This document shows, one piece after another, positions 1 through 11,084 of a stretch of 64,000 nucleotides of DNA; the first letter of the stretch is position 1, and each line of letters opens with the position of its first letter. The notes beneath the pieces are model-generated. The model was not told where the DNA came from, did not search any database, and saw nothing but the letters and a program-made list of their open reading frames with translations. Source of the DNA: Arion vulgaris (Eukaryota > Mollusca > Gastropoda > Stylommatophora > Arionidae); NCBI GenBank assembly GCA_020796225.1, contig CM036774.1, forward strand, positions 27,177,791-27,241,790. Reading direction: 5' to 3'. A program made the translations under genes and the position numbers.

Positions 1-1860
1 GGTAACAGAGAATGAGTGACTGTAACAGGGCAATGGATACTCAGTTACTGTAACCGGGCAACAGAGACTGAGTGACTGTAACAGGATAACAGAGAATCGG
101 TGACTCTAACAGGGCAATAGATACTCAGTGACTGTAACAGTGCAACAGAGAAGGAGTGACTGTAACAGGGCAACAGAGAATGAATGACTGTAACAGGGCA
201 ACAGAGAAGGAGAGACTGTAACAGGACAACAGAGAATGAGTGACTGTAACAAGGCAACAGAGAAGGAGAGACTGTAACAGGACAACAGAGAATGAGTGAC
301 TGTAACAGGACAACAGAGAATGAGTGACTGTAACAGGGCAACAGAGAATGAGTGACTGTAACAGGGTAACAGAGAATGAGTGACTGTAACAGGGCAATAG
401 AGAATGAGTGACTGTAACAGGGTAACAGAGAATGAGTGACTGTAACAGGGCAATAGATACTCAGTGACTGTAACCGGGCAACAGAGACTGAGTGACTGTA
501 ATAGGGCAACAGAGAATGAGTGACTGTAACAGGGTAACAGAGAATGAGTGACTGTAACAGGGCAACAGAGAAGGAAAGACTGTAACAGGACAACAGATAC
601 ACAGTGACTGTAACAGGGCAACAGAGAATGAGTGACTGTAACAGGGCAACAGAGACTGAATGACTGTAATAGGGCAACAGAGAATGAGTGACTGTAACAG
701 GGTAACAGAGAATGAGTGACTGTAACAGGGCAATAGATACTCAGTGACTGTAACCGGGCAACAGAGAATGAGAAACTGTAACAGGACAACAGAGAATGAG
801 AGACTGTAACAGGACAACAGAGAATGAGAGACTGTAACAGGGCAACAGAGAATGAGTGACTGTAACAGGACAACAGAGAATGAGAGACTGTAACAGGACA
901 ACAGAGAATGAGAGACTGTAACAGGACAACAGAGAATGAGTGACTGTAACAGGACAACAGAGAAGGAGAGACTGTAACAGGGCAACAGAGAATGAGTGAC
1001 TGTAACAGGACAACAGAGAATGAGTGACTGTAACAGGACAACAGAGAATGAGTGACTGTAACAGGACAACAGAGAATGAGAGACTGTAACAGGACAACAG
1101 AGAATGAGAGACTGTAACAGGGCAACAGAGAATGAGAGACTGTAACAGGACAACAGAGAATGAATGACTGTAACAGGACAACAGAGAAGGAGAGACTGTA
1201 ACAGGACAACAGAGAATGAGTGACTGTAACAGGACAACAGAGAATGAGTGACTGTAACAGGGTAACAGAGAATGAGTGACTGTAACAGGACAACAGAGAA
1301 GGAGAGACTGTAACAGGGTAACAGAGAATGAGTGACTGTAACAGGACAACAGAGAAGGAGAGACTGTAACAGGACAACAGAGAATGAGAGACTGTAACAG
1401 GACAACAGAGAAGGAGAGACTGTAACAGGACAACAGAGAATGAGTGACTGTAACAGGACAACAGAGAATGAGAGACTGTAACAGGACAACAGAGAATGAG
1501 TGACTGTAACAGGACAACAGAGAATGAGTGACTGTAACAGGGCAATAGATACTCAGTGACTGTAACCGGGCAACAGAGACTGAGTGACTGTAATAGGGCA
1601 ACAGAGAATGAGTGACTGTAACAGGGTAACAGAGAATGAGTGACTGTAACAGGGCAATAGATACTCAGTGACTGTAACCGGGCAACAGAGAATGAGAAAC
1701 TGTAACAGGACAACAGAGAATGAGAGACTGTAACAGGACAACAGAGAATGAGTGACTGTAACAGGACAACAGAGAAGGAGAGACTGTAACAGGACAACAG
1801 AGAATGAGAGACTGTAACAGGACAACAGAGAAGGAGAGACTGTAACAGGGTAACAGAGAA
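1..1860. repeat. 28-bp minisatellite array (~66 copies)
   Basis: A unit built around GTGACTGTAACAGG..CAACAGAGAA repeats every 28 bp with a few single-base variants (GGACAA/GGGCAA/GGGTAA, GAATGAG/GAAGGAG, GATACTCAG). Because 28 is not a multiple of three and the minus strand lacks stops in the unit, all three minus frames stay open for hundreds of codons; these are not genes. The array begins before the window and ends at about 1860. Confidence 0.97.
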
Positions 1861-2240
1861 TCAATTGAACGAATAATTCAATATATTACTAAAACTAAAA
1901 TGTTTTGTAACACTTTCCGACTTTTGTGTATAAAGTGTATGTCAGTCCATATTTCTAGTCTCTAGTGTGCAGGAGGTTGGAAGGCCAATCCCTTTTCTCA
2001 TGTGTGAAAAGTCGAGTGTTGGACTGAAACCCCCAACCATCTTGTGTCAATATATATCTATTTATGAAATGAAAATCGTGACATTTGCTTTATATACTAT
2101 CATCAACCACAGTAAAAAAAGAGTTGTTGATTTTATAGGCACCACTTATACGTTCAGTAGTGTACCATTGCTTTCTGAACGATGAGGTCTATTTTTACCG
2201 TTCCTAAAAGTCCACGAGAATCAATTTGCTTCCAAACTGC
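1861..2240. other. Non-repetitive AT-rich spacer, nothing recognised
   Basis: No array, TIR or protein similarity that I recognise. A 72-codon open frame (1967-2185, +) has no recognisable domain, no splice context and ordinary AT-rich composition; I do not call it a gene. Confidence 0.5.
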
Positions 2241-2242
2241 CT

Positions 2243-2312
2243 GCCGCGGTGTTTGAAACAGGTACTCTTGGGTTGTGGTCGAGCGCACTACCGCTAAGAC
2301 ACAGACGTCCAT
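2243..2312 (-). repeat. tRNA-like sequence, possible SINE head
   Basis: On the minus strand the order is GTCTGTGTC, TTAGCGGTAGTGCGC (A-box-like) and, about 30 bases later, GTTTCAAACACC (poor B-box). The arrangement resembles a Pol III tRNA-type promoter but the B-box departs from GGTTCGANTCC, so this is most likely a decayed SINE head, not a functional tRNA. Confidence 0.35.
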
Positions 2313-2850
2313 ATATATATATATTTTGAATAAATCGACAGTTGCAGTTCTATGTCTCAGCGGGAGCGATAAGAGAATTCATAATCTTGAAGATGGGATT
2401 CCTGTTAGTAATTGAAATGTGATCAAGCAATAATTGAAAGGAAATTATCGCTACAGATCATTGTCTGCTTGAAAGGAAAGTATCGCTACAGTCTGCTTCC
2501 GAAAGCTTTGACCAGATCAAAGAGATACCTTACAAATGCTTTATAAGCTGAACATTACCTGTTCTGTCAGAATACAATTTACTGAAATTTAAACTGACAG
2601 TCAATGTTGTATGTGATAGCTACATAACAATGGAACAATATGGAGATATAGTTCTACCGGGGGAAGAATGTGCTTCGGGCCGGTCGTACAGGGAAAAACC
2701 AAAATCTATTTTTAATTCAAGCGGACATTTTATTCCAATTTGGCAACTTGATGGCTTCTGGTTTTTTGTGGTTTTTTCCTCCTTTGTGTTTTTATTTCAT
2801 TTTTTTTCTTCTTACATTCTAAAATTGATTTCAATATTGTGTTTCTTTGA
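2313..2850. other. Intergenic spacer without recognised gene
   Basis: Contains an (AT)n run near 2312-2325 and a short imperfect duplication around GGAAA.TATCGCTACAG at about 2445-2495. An 85-codon frame at 2630-2887 runs through T-rich sequence into a tRNA-like segment and has no recognisable domain. Confidence 0.5.
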
Positions 2851-2857
2851 AAACTTC

Positions 2858-2925
2858 ATTAGCGTAGTGGTTAGCGCACGTTCTTAGTAGGTGAGAAGTT
2901 CTAGTATCAAATATCACAGTCGGGT
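2858..2925 (+). repeat. tRNA-derived SINE head (degenerate)
   Basis: TAGCGTAGTGGTTAGCGC is a good A-box and is followed about 30 bases later by GTTCTAGTATCAA, a weak B-box. The same A-box type occurs at 38418. It abuts the A-rich end of the next SINE, so this may be a truncated copy. Confidence 0.5.
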
Positions 2926-3176
2926 GATTTTTTAAAATTTCCCGATCCAGAAGCACTTGAGCTTTTCAACTCTTCGGCTCGATGCCATGAACGTCGTAAC
3001 CCTTCGGTTCGGTGCCACGAACACAGTAAATCTGGAGAACCTGTGGCTTTTCTGCCAGTCCGCGGAATTGAACCGTACTCACAGGTGGCTTGCCACCCGT
3101 CGTCCAACGCGCTACGAACGCGCTACGAACACGCTACGAACGCACTACGAACGCGCTACGAAGGGCTGGCGGGCTT
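2926..3176 (-). mobile_element. SINE family A, copy 1, with expanded tRNA head
   Basis: Minus-strand tRNA-derived SINE. The body (GAAAAGCTCAAGTGCTTCTG, read on minus) lies at the left. The tRNA half lies at the right, with a B-box close to GGTTCAATTCC (here near 3064-3076). It is related to copies at 4225, 5194, 18855, 27196 and 51416. Unusually, the A-box region is amplified: the 10-bp unit CGCTACGAAC occurs about five times at 3105-3165. Confidence 0.8.
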
Positions 3177-3184
3177 CTTTTTGA

Positions 3185-3440
3185 TTATAGGATATCCTCT
3201 TCTTCTTCTTCGTAGGCTCCATATCGACCACCTGTTAACCCACTCTTTGTTATTTGTATGTGATCTGAGCCTAACATCGAGTGTACGTTGTGCCAGTTAT
3301 GAGCCTATAAGTACATCCGATTTCTGCAACACTTTTTATTTCCTAAGGTAGCTTTCTTAGGCGCCTACCTCAGTCGCCTCTTACGACATGCCTTGTAGGT
3401 CGCAGTGTTACTATTCTTTCTTTGCTCCCCTTACGAGCCC
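3185..3440 (-). repeat. Dispersed repeat family D, copy 1
   Basis: Minus-strand copy ending, at the left, in a (TTC)n run at 3198-3211, i.e. a (GAA)n tail on its own strand. Shares the block TTACGACATG..AGGT..CAGTG with 5001, 22860, 30330, 31090 and 38030. The simple 3' tail suggests a retroposed element; its class is unknown. Confidence 0.65.
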
Positions 3441-3489
3441 TGACAAAATACGGGAGAATGGTTTGAGATCAGGTCGACGACTCACCTCG

Positions 3490-3850
3490 TTTGTAGTAAG
3501 GGGAATGAACGTGCGGATAGGCTTGCAGGTATGGCTGCTGTCCAAAGCGGACGAGCAATGGACCAGGCTGATATTATAAATTCCTTAATGGAGAGAGGAC
3601 GTGTACATGATTCACTTAATAGCGGTGAATCCACAACACTAACCAGACTGCAAGAAAGTTAAGTGTGGTGTAGCTCGACAAGAACGCTATGCTGGCAGAC
3701 AAAGAAGAATTGTAAACCAACAAAGAACCGGTGTCGTTAGTCGCCACACGCTGATGGACATACTGAGGGAGAGATCGGAGCACGCATGGACTAATTTGTT
3801 CGACGTGCAGTGATGGTGATCCGACGACTAAACTAAACTAAAACTAAACT
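3490..3850 (+). mobile_element. LINE remnant: RNase H C-terminus and 3' end
   Basis: Translation in shifting frames gives GNERADRLAGMAAVQSG (the C-terminal RNase H motif), then RYAGRQRRIVNQQRTGVVS and ILRERSEHAW, the usual C-terminal tail of RNase H-bearing non-LTR retrotransposons. A stop and a frameshift near 3660 break it. A CTAAA-type microsatellite tail at 3828-3850 marks the 3' end. Same family type as 39176-40036, 45370 and 60240. Dead, 5'-truncated copy. Confidence 0.8.
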
Positions 3851-3944
3851 CTCGTTTGTAAAGAAGAGAAAGAGAGAGAGAGGGAGAAAAGAGAAATATT
3901 GAGAGAATAAAAGACAGTTAGACGGGTTAAAAAAACAACAAAAT

Positions 3945-4175
3945 ACTGTTGTTACTGCTTGTAGTACCGCTTTTTAGGGCGGTGCAGGACAGGTGGGACG
4001 TGAGCCTGAGAAATTTAATGGCTGCATAGCTAGTGCAGTCGTCGTGAAGCTGTTCAGGTTAGGATTTTTTATTTATGCCCACAACAGAAAATAATCGTTG
4101 GTCTTAGCGTGACTTGAGCATGGGTCTTTCGGATGGGAGCCTGCACTTTAATTCATTCGGCCTCACGTTCCAACA
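3945..4175 (-). mobile_element. SINE family C, copy 1
   Basis: Homologous to 58640-59045: shared segments include GCTAGT.CAGTC..CG.GAA, TGTTCAGGTTA.GATTTTTT and the tRNA-derived head ending around 4160. On the minus strand the head has an A-box-like GAATGAATTAAAGTGC; the B-box is decayed compared with the other copy. A body segment present in the 58640 copy is missing here. Confidence 0.6.
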
Positions 4176-4221
4176 ATCTGCGCTTTAACCCATTCGACCT
4201 AGTGCTCCAACAATCAGTGGG

Positions 4222-4402
4222 ATTTAAAAAAATTTTTCCGATCCAGAAGCACTTGAGCTTTTCAGCTCTTCGGTTCGGTACCAGGAACACCGTAAATCTG
4301 GGGAATCTGTGGCTTTTTCTGCCATCCTGTGGAATTGAACCCGCATACACAGAGGGATAGTCACCCGTAGTCCAACGAGCTACAAATACGCTGGGCAGAC
4401 AG
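4222..4402 (-). mobile_element. SINE family A, copy 2
   Basis: Minus-strand copy: a T-rich left end (A-rich tail on its own strand), then CCGATCCAGAAGCACTTGAG, and the tRNA head at 4320-4400 with the B-box around 4331-4342. Lacks part of the middle of the body found in other copies. Confidence 0.8.
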
Positions 4403-4569
4403 GCGTGGGATGTTGTTCTAAAGTGTCTAAAGAGGAAGGACATACTTCACTGTGCCGAGTATCCCCATGGTGCTTGGTCCCTTACCGCAGCAATGACCCA
4501 CCAGCTGCCGATAGTATTGTACTAGACCACAATTATGTTACTCCGACAACAACAGTTCTAGAAATATTA

Positions 4570-4970
4570 GGAAAATATTTACACGGAAATTCTTCTTTTT
4601 CTGCATTGTCACTAGATTTTGATTTCGAATTCTCTAATAAAGGCAGCTGTCTGCCTCAGATTATCAGCCACGCCATACAGTTTGTCTTGAGCGCTAGTGT
4701 AAGTGGGCCACCTCTTTCTTCTCAAGTCTGAATACTGGGGGCAGTTCTGTAGGATATAATTCCTATGATTTCTGCTTCCCCGTTTATGCCGACCTCTTCC
4801 CGCAGTGTTTTAGCCACCCTTGTGATGGTAGGTCTGACATTCTTACTGCGTGTCTAAATCTCCGAGACAGATTGGTAACCGTAGAATCCGTTATCCCATT
4901 CTTCATTGTGAAGGGTCGTTGCACCATGTTATGCGTCTTACGGCCTGGTGCATCCGTTTTCTGCAATCAT
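4570..4970 (-). mobile_element. LINE remnant: C-terminal region
   Basis: The minus strand encodes NYILQNCPQYSDLRRKRWP followed by DKLYGVADNLRQTAAFIREF. This corresponds to the HILQ.CP..LR...WP ... L.G....L..TA.FI ending of RNase H-bearing LINE polyproteins. Upstream reading is interrupted by stops near 4775-4785. A degraded fragment with no catalytic region. Confidence 0.65.
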
Positions 4971-5000
4971 TTGTTTCGGGTTAGCATTCCCTAGCGGACA

Positions 5001-5120
5001 CGTGCATCCGATTTCAGCCAAACCTCCTTAGCCGTCTCTTACGACATGCGTGGCAGGTAACAGTGGTTATATTCTTTACACCACAAATTTGGGCCCCGGT
5101 AACCACTCGGGCGACACGGG
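5001..5120 (-). repeat. Dispersed repeat family D, fragment
   Basis: Shares GCATCCGATTTCAGCCAAAC, CTTACGACATG, AGGTAACAGTGGTT and the GGTAACCACTCGGGCG end with the copy at 31090-31215, same orientation. Confidence 0.65.
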
Positions 5121-5193
5121 AAATGAACGACGCAGTTCGAACCTTCGGGACCTTTCGGAACCTCCGGAAAGAAAGACAAATGGCTTAACTGTC

Positions 5194-5362
5194 CAGCGTG
5201 TTCGTAACATGTTGGACTACGGGTGACAAGCTCCCTGCGAGTGCCGGTTCAATTCCGTGGGCTGACAGGAAAGCCACAGGTTCACCAGATTTACGGTGTT
5301 CGTGGCACTGAACTGAAGGGTTACGATGTCCATGGCAGTGTTTTTGGATCGGTAAAAACCCC
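5194..5362 (+). mobile_element. SINE family A, copy 3
   Basis: Plus-strand copy that reads naturally: A-box region AACATGTTGGACTACGGG, B-box GGTTCAATTCC at 5248-5258, then the conserved body (AAAGCCACAGGTTCACCAG, ACGGTGTTCGTGGCACTGAA) and an A/C-rich end at about 5350-5375. Confidence 0.85.
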
Positions 5363-5753
5363 CACAAAAACCCTTAACCACATATTTCTTTCTCCCTGCT
5401 CCCTCCCGCTGAACAAGGAAAAATGTGGAAGTGATCTAAAACAATATTCACTAATATATCACATAGTATGATAACGGGTAGTTTTTCACACTTTAAAAAA
5501 ATATATATATATGAGTCTGTGTGTGCGTGTGTGCGTGCGTGCGTGTGTGCGTGTACGTATGACAATTTCTATTTTATTTTTCTCTGAGCACACTTCAACG
5601 TTTCTATTTACCTCTTTGTATGTTTTTTCTTATCGGTCGACCCATCTCCCTTTATTTATCATCCAAATATCAATCTTTGAATAATAACCTCACAGGAACA
5701 GTGCCGACTCAACCTCTGCTCCAATTAGACAGCCTCTAGGGAGCAGACCTTAG
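5363..5753. other. Spacer with a GT microsatellite
   Basis: A (GT/GC)n stretch lies at 5514-5562. No gene is recognised in the remainder. Confidence 0.6.
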
Positions 5754-5767
5754 AAAGGCGACATAGT

Positions 5768-5793
5768 TTAAGGTATGAGTATCAGCAGAGAAT
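5768..5793 (+). repeat. Left terminal inverted repeat of the Mutator-like element
   Basis: 26 bp, matching the inverted sequence at 8664-8689 at 25 of 26 positions. Similarity may extend outward to about 5755 if a 3-base gap is allowed. Confidence 0.75.
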
Positions 5794-6142
5794 ACGCAAA
5801 ATGCGATTTAAAAATTTCACTACATACTTGGTATCTAATTAAAGGTTAACCAGTTGTGCATACACTTCTTTTAAAATTTTTAAAATTGGTTAAATAGTTT
5901 TTGAATTATGATGAATAGAAAATCATGATGTCTTCTTCGTATGGGAAAGGAAAACAGTTTTATTTCTGACTAAAGTGAGTTTACCGATATACATATCGTT
6001 TAGGTATAATGAGAACCTCCCTTTAAGTTTTATTACAATGAATGATCCCGTAAAAGAATACAAGATGGCCATTGTTCAAAGCGTGCGGTCAATTTGTGGT
6101 TTTCGAACACTGTATTTTGTTTGATAAGTGATATTTTGAATT

Positions 6143-8097
6143 ATGTCAGGCGATAAAAAGCATTTTAACCGATCCAAGAAGCGTACGTTTTGTGGGAATA
6201 GGTATATGAACGAGAAACGAAGCAGAAGTGACTTAAATTTAGATCAAATTGAGGACAGACATGATGTTAATATTAATAGTTATAGTAATAGTATCATTAG
6301 TAATCCTACTAATGTTTCAATCAGCAGTGAAATTAGTGACTCCTCTTATGTTGATATTCCTAGTGCCACGCCCACTCACAGTCGGTCAGTGATGAAAATT
6401 AAAAACCTCTATGACATTGATGATGATTCAGATACAGATTTAGAAGAATCTACACGTGAGGAAGTTTCAGTCATTTGAATAAGTCATATACAGGTTACAG
6501 GATAATTGATTTGGATATTCTCTGTCATCAGATTTCATCACAGCTAGTTTGTTCATTTTGTCACAGTCAGGTCAGACTAACTGAGACTGAAAGACGAGGA
6601 CTAGGTAGTAAATTTGAATTTGTATGTAGTAACAAGAAGTGTATAAAACAAACCTCTTTCCCGTCCAACCCACAAATAAGTATAAACAATAGTAACAGTT
6701 TACAAATACACTCAGTCAATAGACGAGCTGTTTTTGCTATGCGCTGTGCCGGAGGTGGCCGTACAGACCTGCAGACATTTTGTGGAATAATGAATCTTCC
6801 GCCACCTGTCCAGAAGACCACATACAAACTAATAAATGAAAAGTTAGAAAGTGCAGTTAGTTCCTCCCAGGCAGCTAGTATGAAAAGAGCTGCAGAAACA
6901 GAATTTAAATTAGCAGAGGAGACAGAATTAGTTGAATGCCGTGATATTGATGTGTCTGTAGATGGTACCTGGATGACCCGTGGGCATTCATCAACAATAG
7001 GTGTAACTACACTCATTGGCTGTGTTACAGGAAAGGTTCTTGACACTGGAACACTCAAAAGTGTGCAAATCATGTGACTACTGGAACACTCAAGACAACA
7101 ATTCTGATCCTTATAAGTTGTGGAAGCAAAATCATCAACCAAAGTGTACGTCTATACATAGCGGTTCATCTGGTAGTATGGAGGCAACAACTGCTAAAGA
7201 ATTATTTTCTAGATCAGTTGAAAGATATCAACTGAGATACACGCGTTTCATTGGTGATGGGGATACAAGCAGTTTTAAAACAGTTTCTGATTCGAACCCA
7301 TACGGTGATACTCCTGTTGAGAAAATAGAATGTGTAGGGCATGTACAAAAAAAGAATGGGCACTCGTCTGCGCAAGATCAAGACGTCTTGGGGGAGAGAA
7401 AAGAAATTGTCAGATGGGAAAACTATAGGAGGAAAGGGAAGGCTTACTGACACACAGATTGACTCCATTCAGAAATATTATGGAAATGCTATTAGGGGTA
7501 ATAAGAATGACCTGAAAGGAATGCGAGAGGCTGTTTGGGCGATATATTTTCATAAGCTCTCCACGGATCAGAAGCCTATCCACAATCTCTGCAAAATTGG
7601 TTGGTGTCCATATAAAGAAGCTGTTACCGCCAATAAAGAACAGAATTATAAGCATAAAAACAACCTGCCTGCGGCCATTATGGATGTTATCAAGCCGGTT
7701 TTCAGAGATTTATCACACCCTGACTTACTGAAAAAAATGTCTAGATGGCTACACCCAGAATGCTAATGAATCAATAAACAGCACAATATGGCGATATTGT
7801 CCAAAACACAAGTACCACGGATTAGTGACTGTTAAGATTGCAGTTGGCATCGCAACTCTCATTTTCAATGATGGAGCAAAATCCCTAGAAGCCCCTCTTG
7901 CAGCAATGCAACTATTATGTGGACATTTCACATCAGAGTATTTCACCGCCACTGACGGGAAGCGGCTGCAATACGCGCATAAACAAGCAACAGAAGCGTC
8001 CCTGGAAGCCAGAAGTGCAAGAAGGAGGAAGAGACTTGGATTAGAGGAGGCGTTAACTCAGTCTGAAGGTTTCCCATATTTGACGGGGAGTCATTGA
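6143..8097 (+). pseudogene. Mutator-like transposase-domain protein, frameshifted
   Basis: About 650 codons in one orientation but several frames. The acidic/Ser-rich N-terminus (6143-6478) has no recognised domain. Frame two (from about 6478) starts YRIIDLDIL, then a CSFC..(C)..C zinc-binding-like set (CSFCHSQ, CSNKKC), then MNLPPPVQKTTY and DIDVSVDGTWMTRGH, hallmarks of the Mutator-like transposase-domain family found across invertebrates. It continues in new frames as CKSCDYW, YIGDGDTSSFK and IECVGHVQKK; then GTRLRKIK, GGKGRLTDTQI and AVWAIYFHKLS; then NANESINSTIWRYCPK. Frame changes fall near 6470, 7056, 7350 and 7736; the last two lie at runs of seven A. Its position between TIRs fits transposon origin. 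DDE-type transposition is family knowledge; I did not map the catalytic triad. Confidence 0.8.
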
Positions 8098-8663
8098 GGT
8101 AAGCAAGTAGAAAAATTTAAACATAAATTAGTTTACGATTTTGTTCGAAAATTAACAGTTCATGATAGTTATTACATCATAACTTTGTCAAATATTAACC
8201 AATCAGCATGTAATTTTGCATGCATGTTACCATTAGGACTGCCTATAGCGCATACTAGGATAATTCCAATATCTTGATTGTAATCTTTTTTATGATTTTT
8301 CAAAGATGACAATTTTTAACCCAAAAAAAAGACAATTTTCAGGTGGCGACAAAATAAAATCTATTCAGTGTATACTATTTATCCTAGTACTTGCCAAAAT
8401 CACACAATCTGTGTATATGCTGTTTAAGTTTGAATGAATTTGACTGTACCATTTCATTCAAATTGTGTAATAAGTGACACCTATATTTTGCACATGACTC
8501 AAATAATTTTTCTTGTCAAAAGTCTCACTTACCTACCTGTCTATACTGAACACCATAGCCAATCACTGTTTTAGATAGCTTGATCATTTGTTTAGTATGT
8601 GTGAAAATATGGGATCTAAATCTTTAAAATTCAATTTTTATGATTTATTTACTAATGGCACCC

Positions 8664-8689
8664 ATTCTCTGCTGATACTGATACCTTAA
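8664..8689 (-). repeat. Right terminal inverted repeat of the Mutator-like element
   Basis: Inverted partner of 5768-5793. Placed about 570 bp downstream of the transposase stop. Confidence 0.75.
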
Positions 8690-9754
8690 TGTGCTACTTT
8701 GGTATGAGAGTGAGAAGTGTAAGATACTGGAATAATTAGTAGAAATTTGTGGTAAAAATAAAACACTTGTGGAGTGCTCAAAATGAATGACTTATTTCTG
8801 ATGACCTCCCGCTTGGACTAGTCAGATATAACACAAGTTTTATTTCTTCGGTTATCTCCCCTGGAAGAATGAAGAATCAACAAATTGTCTCCCACCAAGT
8901 TTTATCTTGAACAAGCCAGATCAGCTAATTTCAGAACTTTCTCGTCGTCTATGTCAAACAGTTCGTCTTCATGTCTCTCTAGGTCTTCCCTTACCCCTTT
9001 TGTCTCCCGGATTCCATGTCAAAGCCACATGTGGGTGTTTGGTCTTCTATATGCGAAATGTATGTTCCATCTCCATTTCATAGCCACATGTGACTGTTTG
9101 GTCTTCTATATTCGAAATGTATGTTCCATCTCCATTTTATTTTATCGTTGATATTATTGATGTATGTGCGCCGGGTGATCTTATAAGTAGGATCTAGCAC
9201 AATGCTACAGTATAACTGGGCAGATGTGAAGCTATAATGTGTGGTTTTTATGTTCATAAAATGTTACCAGTTATCCTTCTGTATAAATGTGTATGCTATT
9301 TGACAATATTTCCTCTAGTTTACCATGGGGTAGGGAGGGTTGGGTGGGGATGGGAGGTTGAGTCAAGGCTAACAACTTACAGCGCCTTAATCAGAAAAAA
9401 GAAACTTTATTACAGAAACTAAAACTCAAATCGAATATAATAATAATAATAATATAGCCGTCCATCGCAAGCGATGATGACAACAGTCTCAGACGTGTGT
9501 TGCTGCACTTCTCTGGTGTGTGCGGAGGTGAGTGTAGAGTTGAATCCTAGAACACAATCCCCGACTACAGGAGGATCAAGGTAAGACATGTGGGTGCCGT
9601 TCCTTCTGTCTTTTCATGCAACTCTGCGCCTCAATAGTATCCAACAGTATTGTTACATATCATGTCAACATCAGATTCTTTTGCAAATTTCCAATACAAT
9701 TTCTATAAATACTAATTAGTGATACGCTGCAGTCTCTAGTTCCATTGAAAACGG
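8690..9754. other. Spacer with a 60-bp duplication
   Basis: A 60-bp unit (AGCCACATGTG ... CCATCTCCATTT) is duplicated in tandem at 9022-9140. An (ATA)n run lies at about 9436-9456. No gene is recognised. Confidence 0.55.
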
Positions 9755-10505
9755 GGAATAATAAGAAAGAGAGTGTGAGCAAGAGAGTGTGAGAAAGTGA
9801 GAGAAAGAGAGTGAGAGAAAGAGAGTGTGAGAAGAGAGTGAAAAGAGGAGAGAAGAGAGTGAAGAGAAAGAGAGTGTGAGAAAGAGAGTGAGAGAAGAGA
9901 GGTGTGAGAAAGAAAGTGAGAGAAGAGAGTGTGAGAAAGAGGTTGTGAGAAAGAAGAGAGAAAGAGAGTAGAGAAAGAGAGTGAGAGAAAGTGAGTGGAG
10001 AAAGAGGTTGTAGAAGAGAGTAGAGAAGAGAGTGGAGAAAGAAAGTGAGAGAAAGAGGTGTGAGAAAGAGGTTGGAAAGAGAAGAGAGTGAGAGAAGAGA
10101 GTGGAGAAAGAGAGTGGAGAAAGAAGGAGAAAAGAGTGAGAGAAGAGTGAAGAGAAAGAGAGAAAGAGAGAGAAAAGAGTGGAGAAAGAGAGTGAGAAAG
10201 AGAGTGAGAAAAGAGGAGAAAGAAGAGAAAAGGTGAGAAAGAGAGTGAGAGAAAGAGAGTGAGAGAAAGAGAGTGAGGAGAAAGAGAGTGAGAGTAAAGA
10301 GTGAGAGAAGAGAGTGAGAGAAGAGAGTGTGAGAGAAAGAGTAGAGAGAGAAGAGTGAAGAAAGAAAGTAGAGAGAAGAGAGTGAGAGAAGAGAGTAGAG
10401 AAAAGTGAGAGAAAGAGAGAGAGAAGAGAGAGTGAGAGAAGAGAGAAAAGAGAGAGAATGAGAGAAAGAGAAGAGAAGAGAGTAAGAAGAAAGAGAGAGA
10501 GAGAT
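9755..10505. repeat. Purine-rich low-complexity tract
   Basis: About 750 bp almost entirely A and G on the plus strand, made of shifting GAGAAAGAGAGTGAGAGAA-like units. The long Ser/Leu/Phe minus-strand frames here are artefacts of stop-free pyrimidine sequence. Confidence 0.9.
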
Positions 10506-10764
10506 ATGTGGTAGACAAGTCTAGCATGAGCCATGCTCATCAGACAAGCTAATCCTATTAGAAGGGAACGTGCAGACATCGTATGAAGCCCGTGTATCTT
10601 CTTACAGCTAAATTTCTTCTAGCGAACACTCGCAAATATGGTGTGACAAAACAGTCTGTTTCTTTCCCTATTTTGCCTGTCAGCGTCAGCGTCAGACCGA
10701 CAAAAGAGGCACTTGGAGCGAGCCTTCTTGTGCACTTTGTACAAACTGGAATAATAGTGCCTAG

Positions 10765-11060
10765 TATTGTCAAAATAAGGAAGACTGCAGTAAAACTATG
10801 TAGCAATGTCGATATAAGGAAGACTGCAGTAAAACTAGGTAGCAATGTCGATATAAGGGAAGACTGCAGTAAAACTAGGTAGCAATATCGATATAAGAGA
10901 AGACTGCAGTAAAACTATGTAGCAATGTCAATATAAAGGAAGACTGCAGTAAAACTATGTAGCAATGTCGATATAAGGAAGACTGCAGTAAAACTATGTA
11001 GCAATGTCGAAACACGTACAAAAACAAAATACTGTAGTTTTACACAGTACCAAAACAATA
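10765..11060 (-). repeat. Family E satellite array 1 plus its junction
   Basis: Six or so ~39-bp units containing GACTGCAGTAAAACTATGTA and GCAATGTCGATATAAG, ending in GTCGAAACACGTAC and the sequence TACTGTAGTTTTACACAGTA. The same arrangement, in both orientations, occurs at 29045-29720 and 51785-52980. Confidence 0.85.
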
Positions 11061-11084
11061 GAACCAAAGAAGTGAATTTCTATC

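Larger units (their letters stand above)
5768..8689 (+). mobile_element. DNA transposon with TIRs and Mutator-like transposase
   Basis: A 2.9-kb unit bounded by inverted 26-bp repeats: 5768-5793 (begins TTAAGGTATGAGTATCAGC) and 8664-8689, whose reverse complement begins TTAAGGTATCAGTATCAGC. They differ at one base, and weaker similarity continues about 12 bases outward. Inside is one transposase-like gene in broken frames on the plus strand. I could not identify a target-site duplication, so the outer ends are approximate. Autonomous once, apparently inactive now unless the frame breaks are assembly errors. Confidence 0.75.

Noticed and set aside
106..1797. 563-codon minus-strand open frame
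   Set aside because: It lies wholly in the 28-bp array; all three minus frames are open because the unit has no stops. No start context, domain or non-repeat segment.
1967..2887. 72- and 85-codon plus frames as small genes
   Set aside because: No domain, no splice or promoter support, and the second overlaps a SINE head.
9716..10579. 287-codon Ser/Leu/Phe-rich minus frame
   Set aside because: Pyrimidine side of a low-complexity purine tract; two frames are open together.
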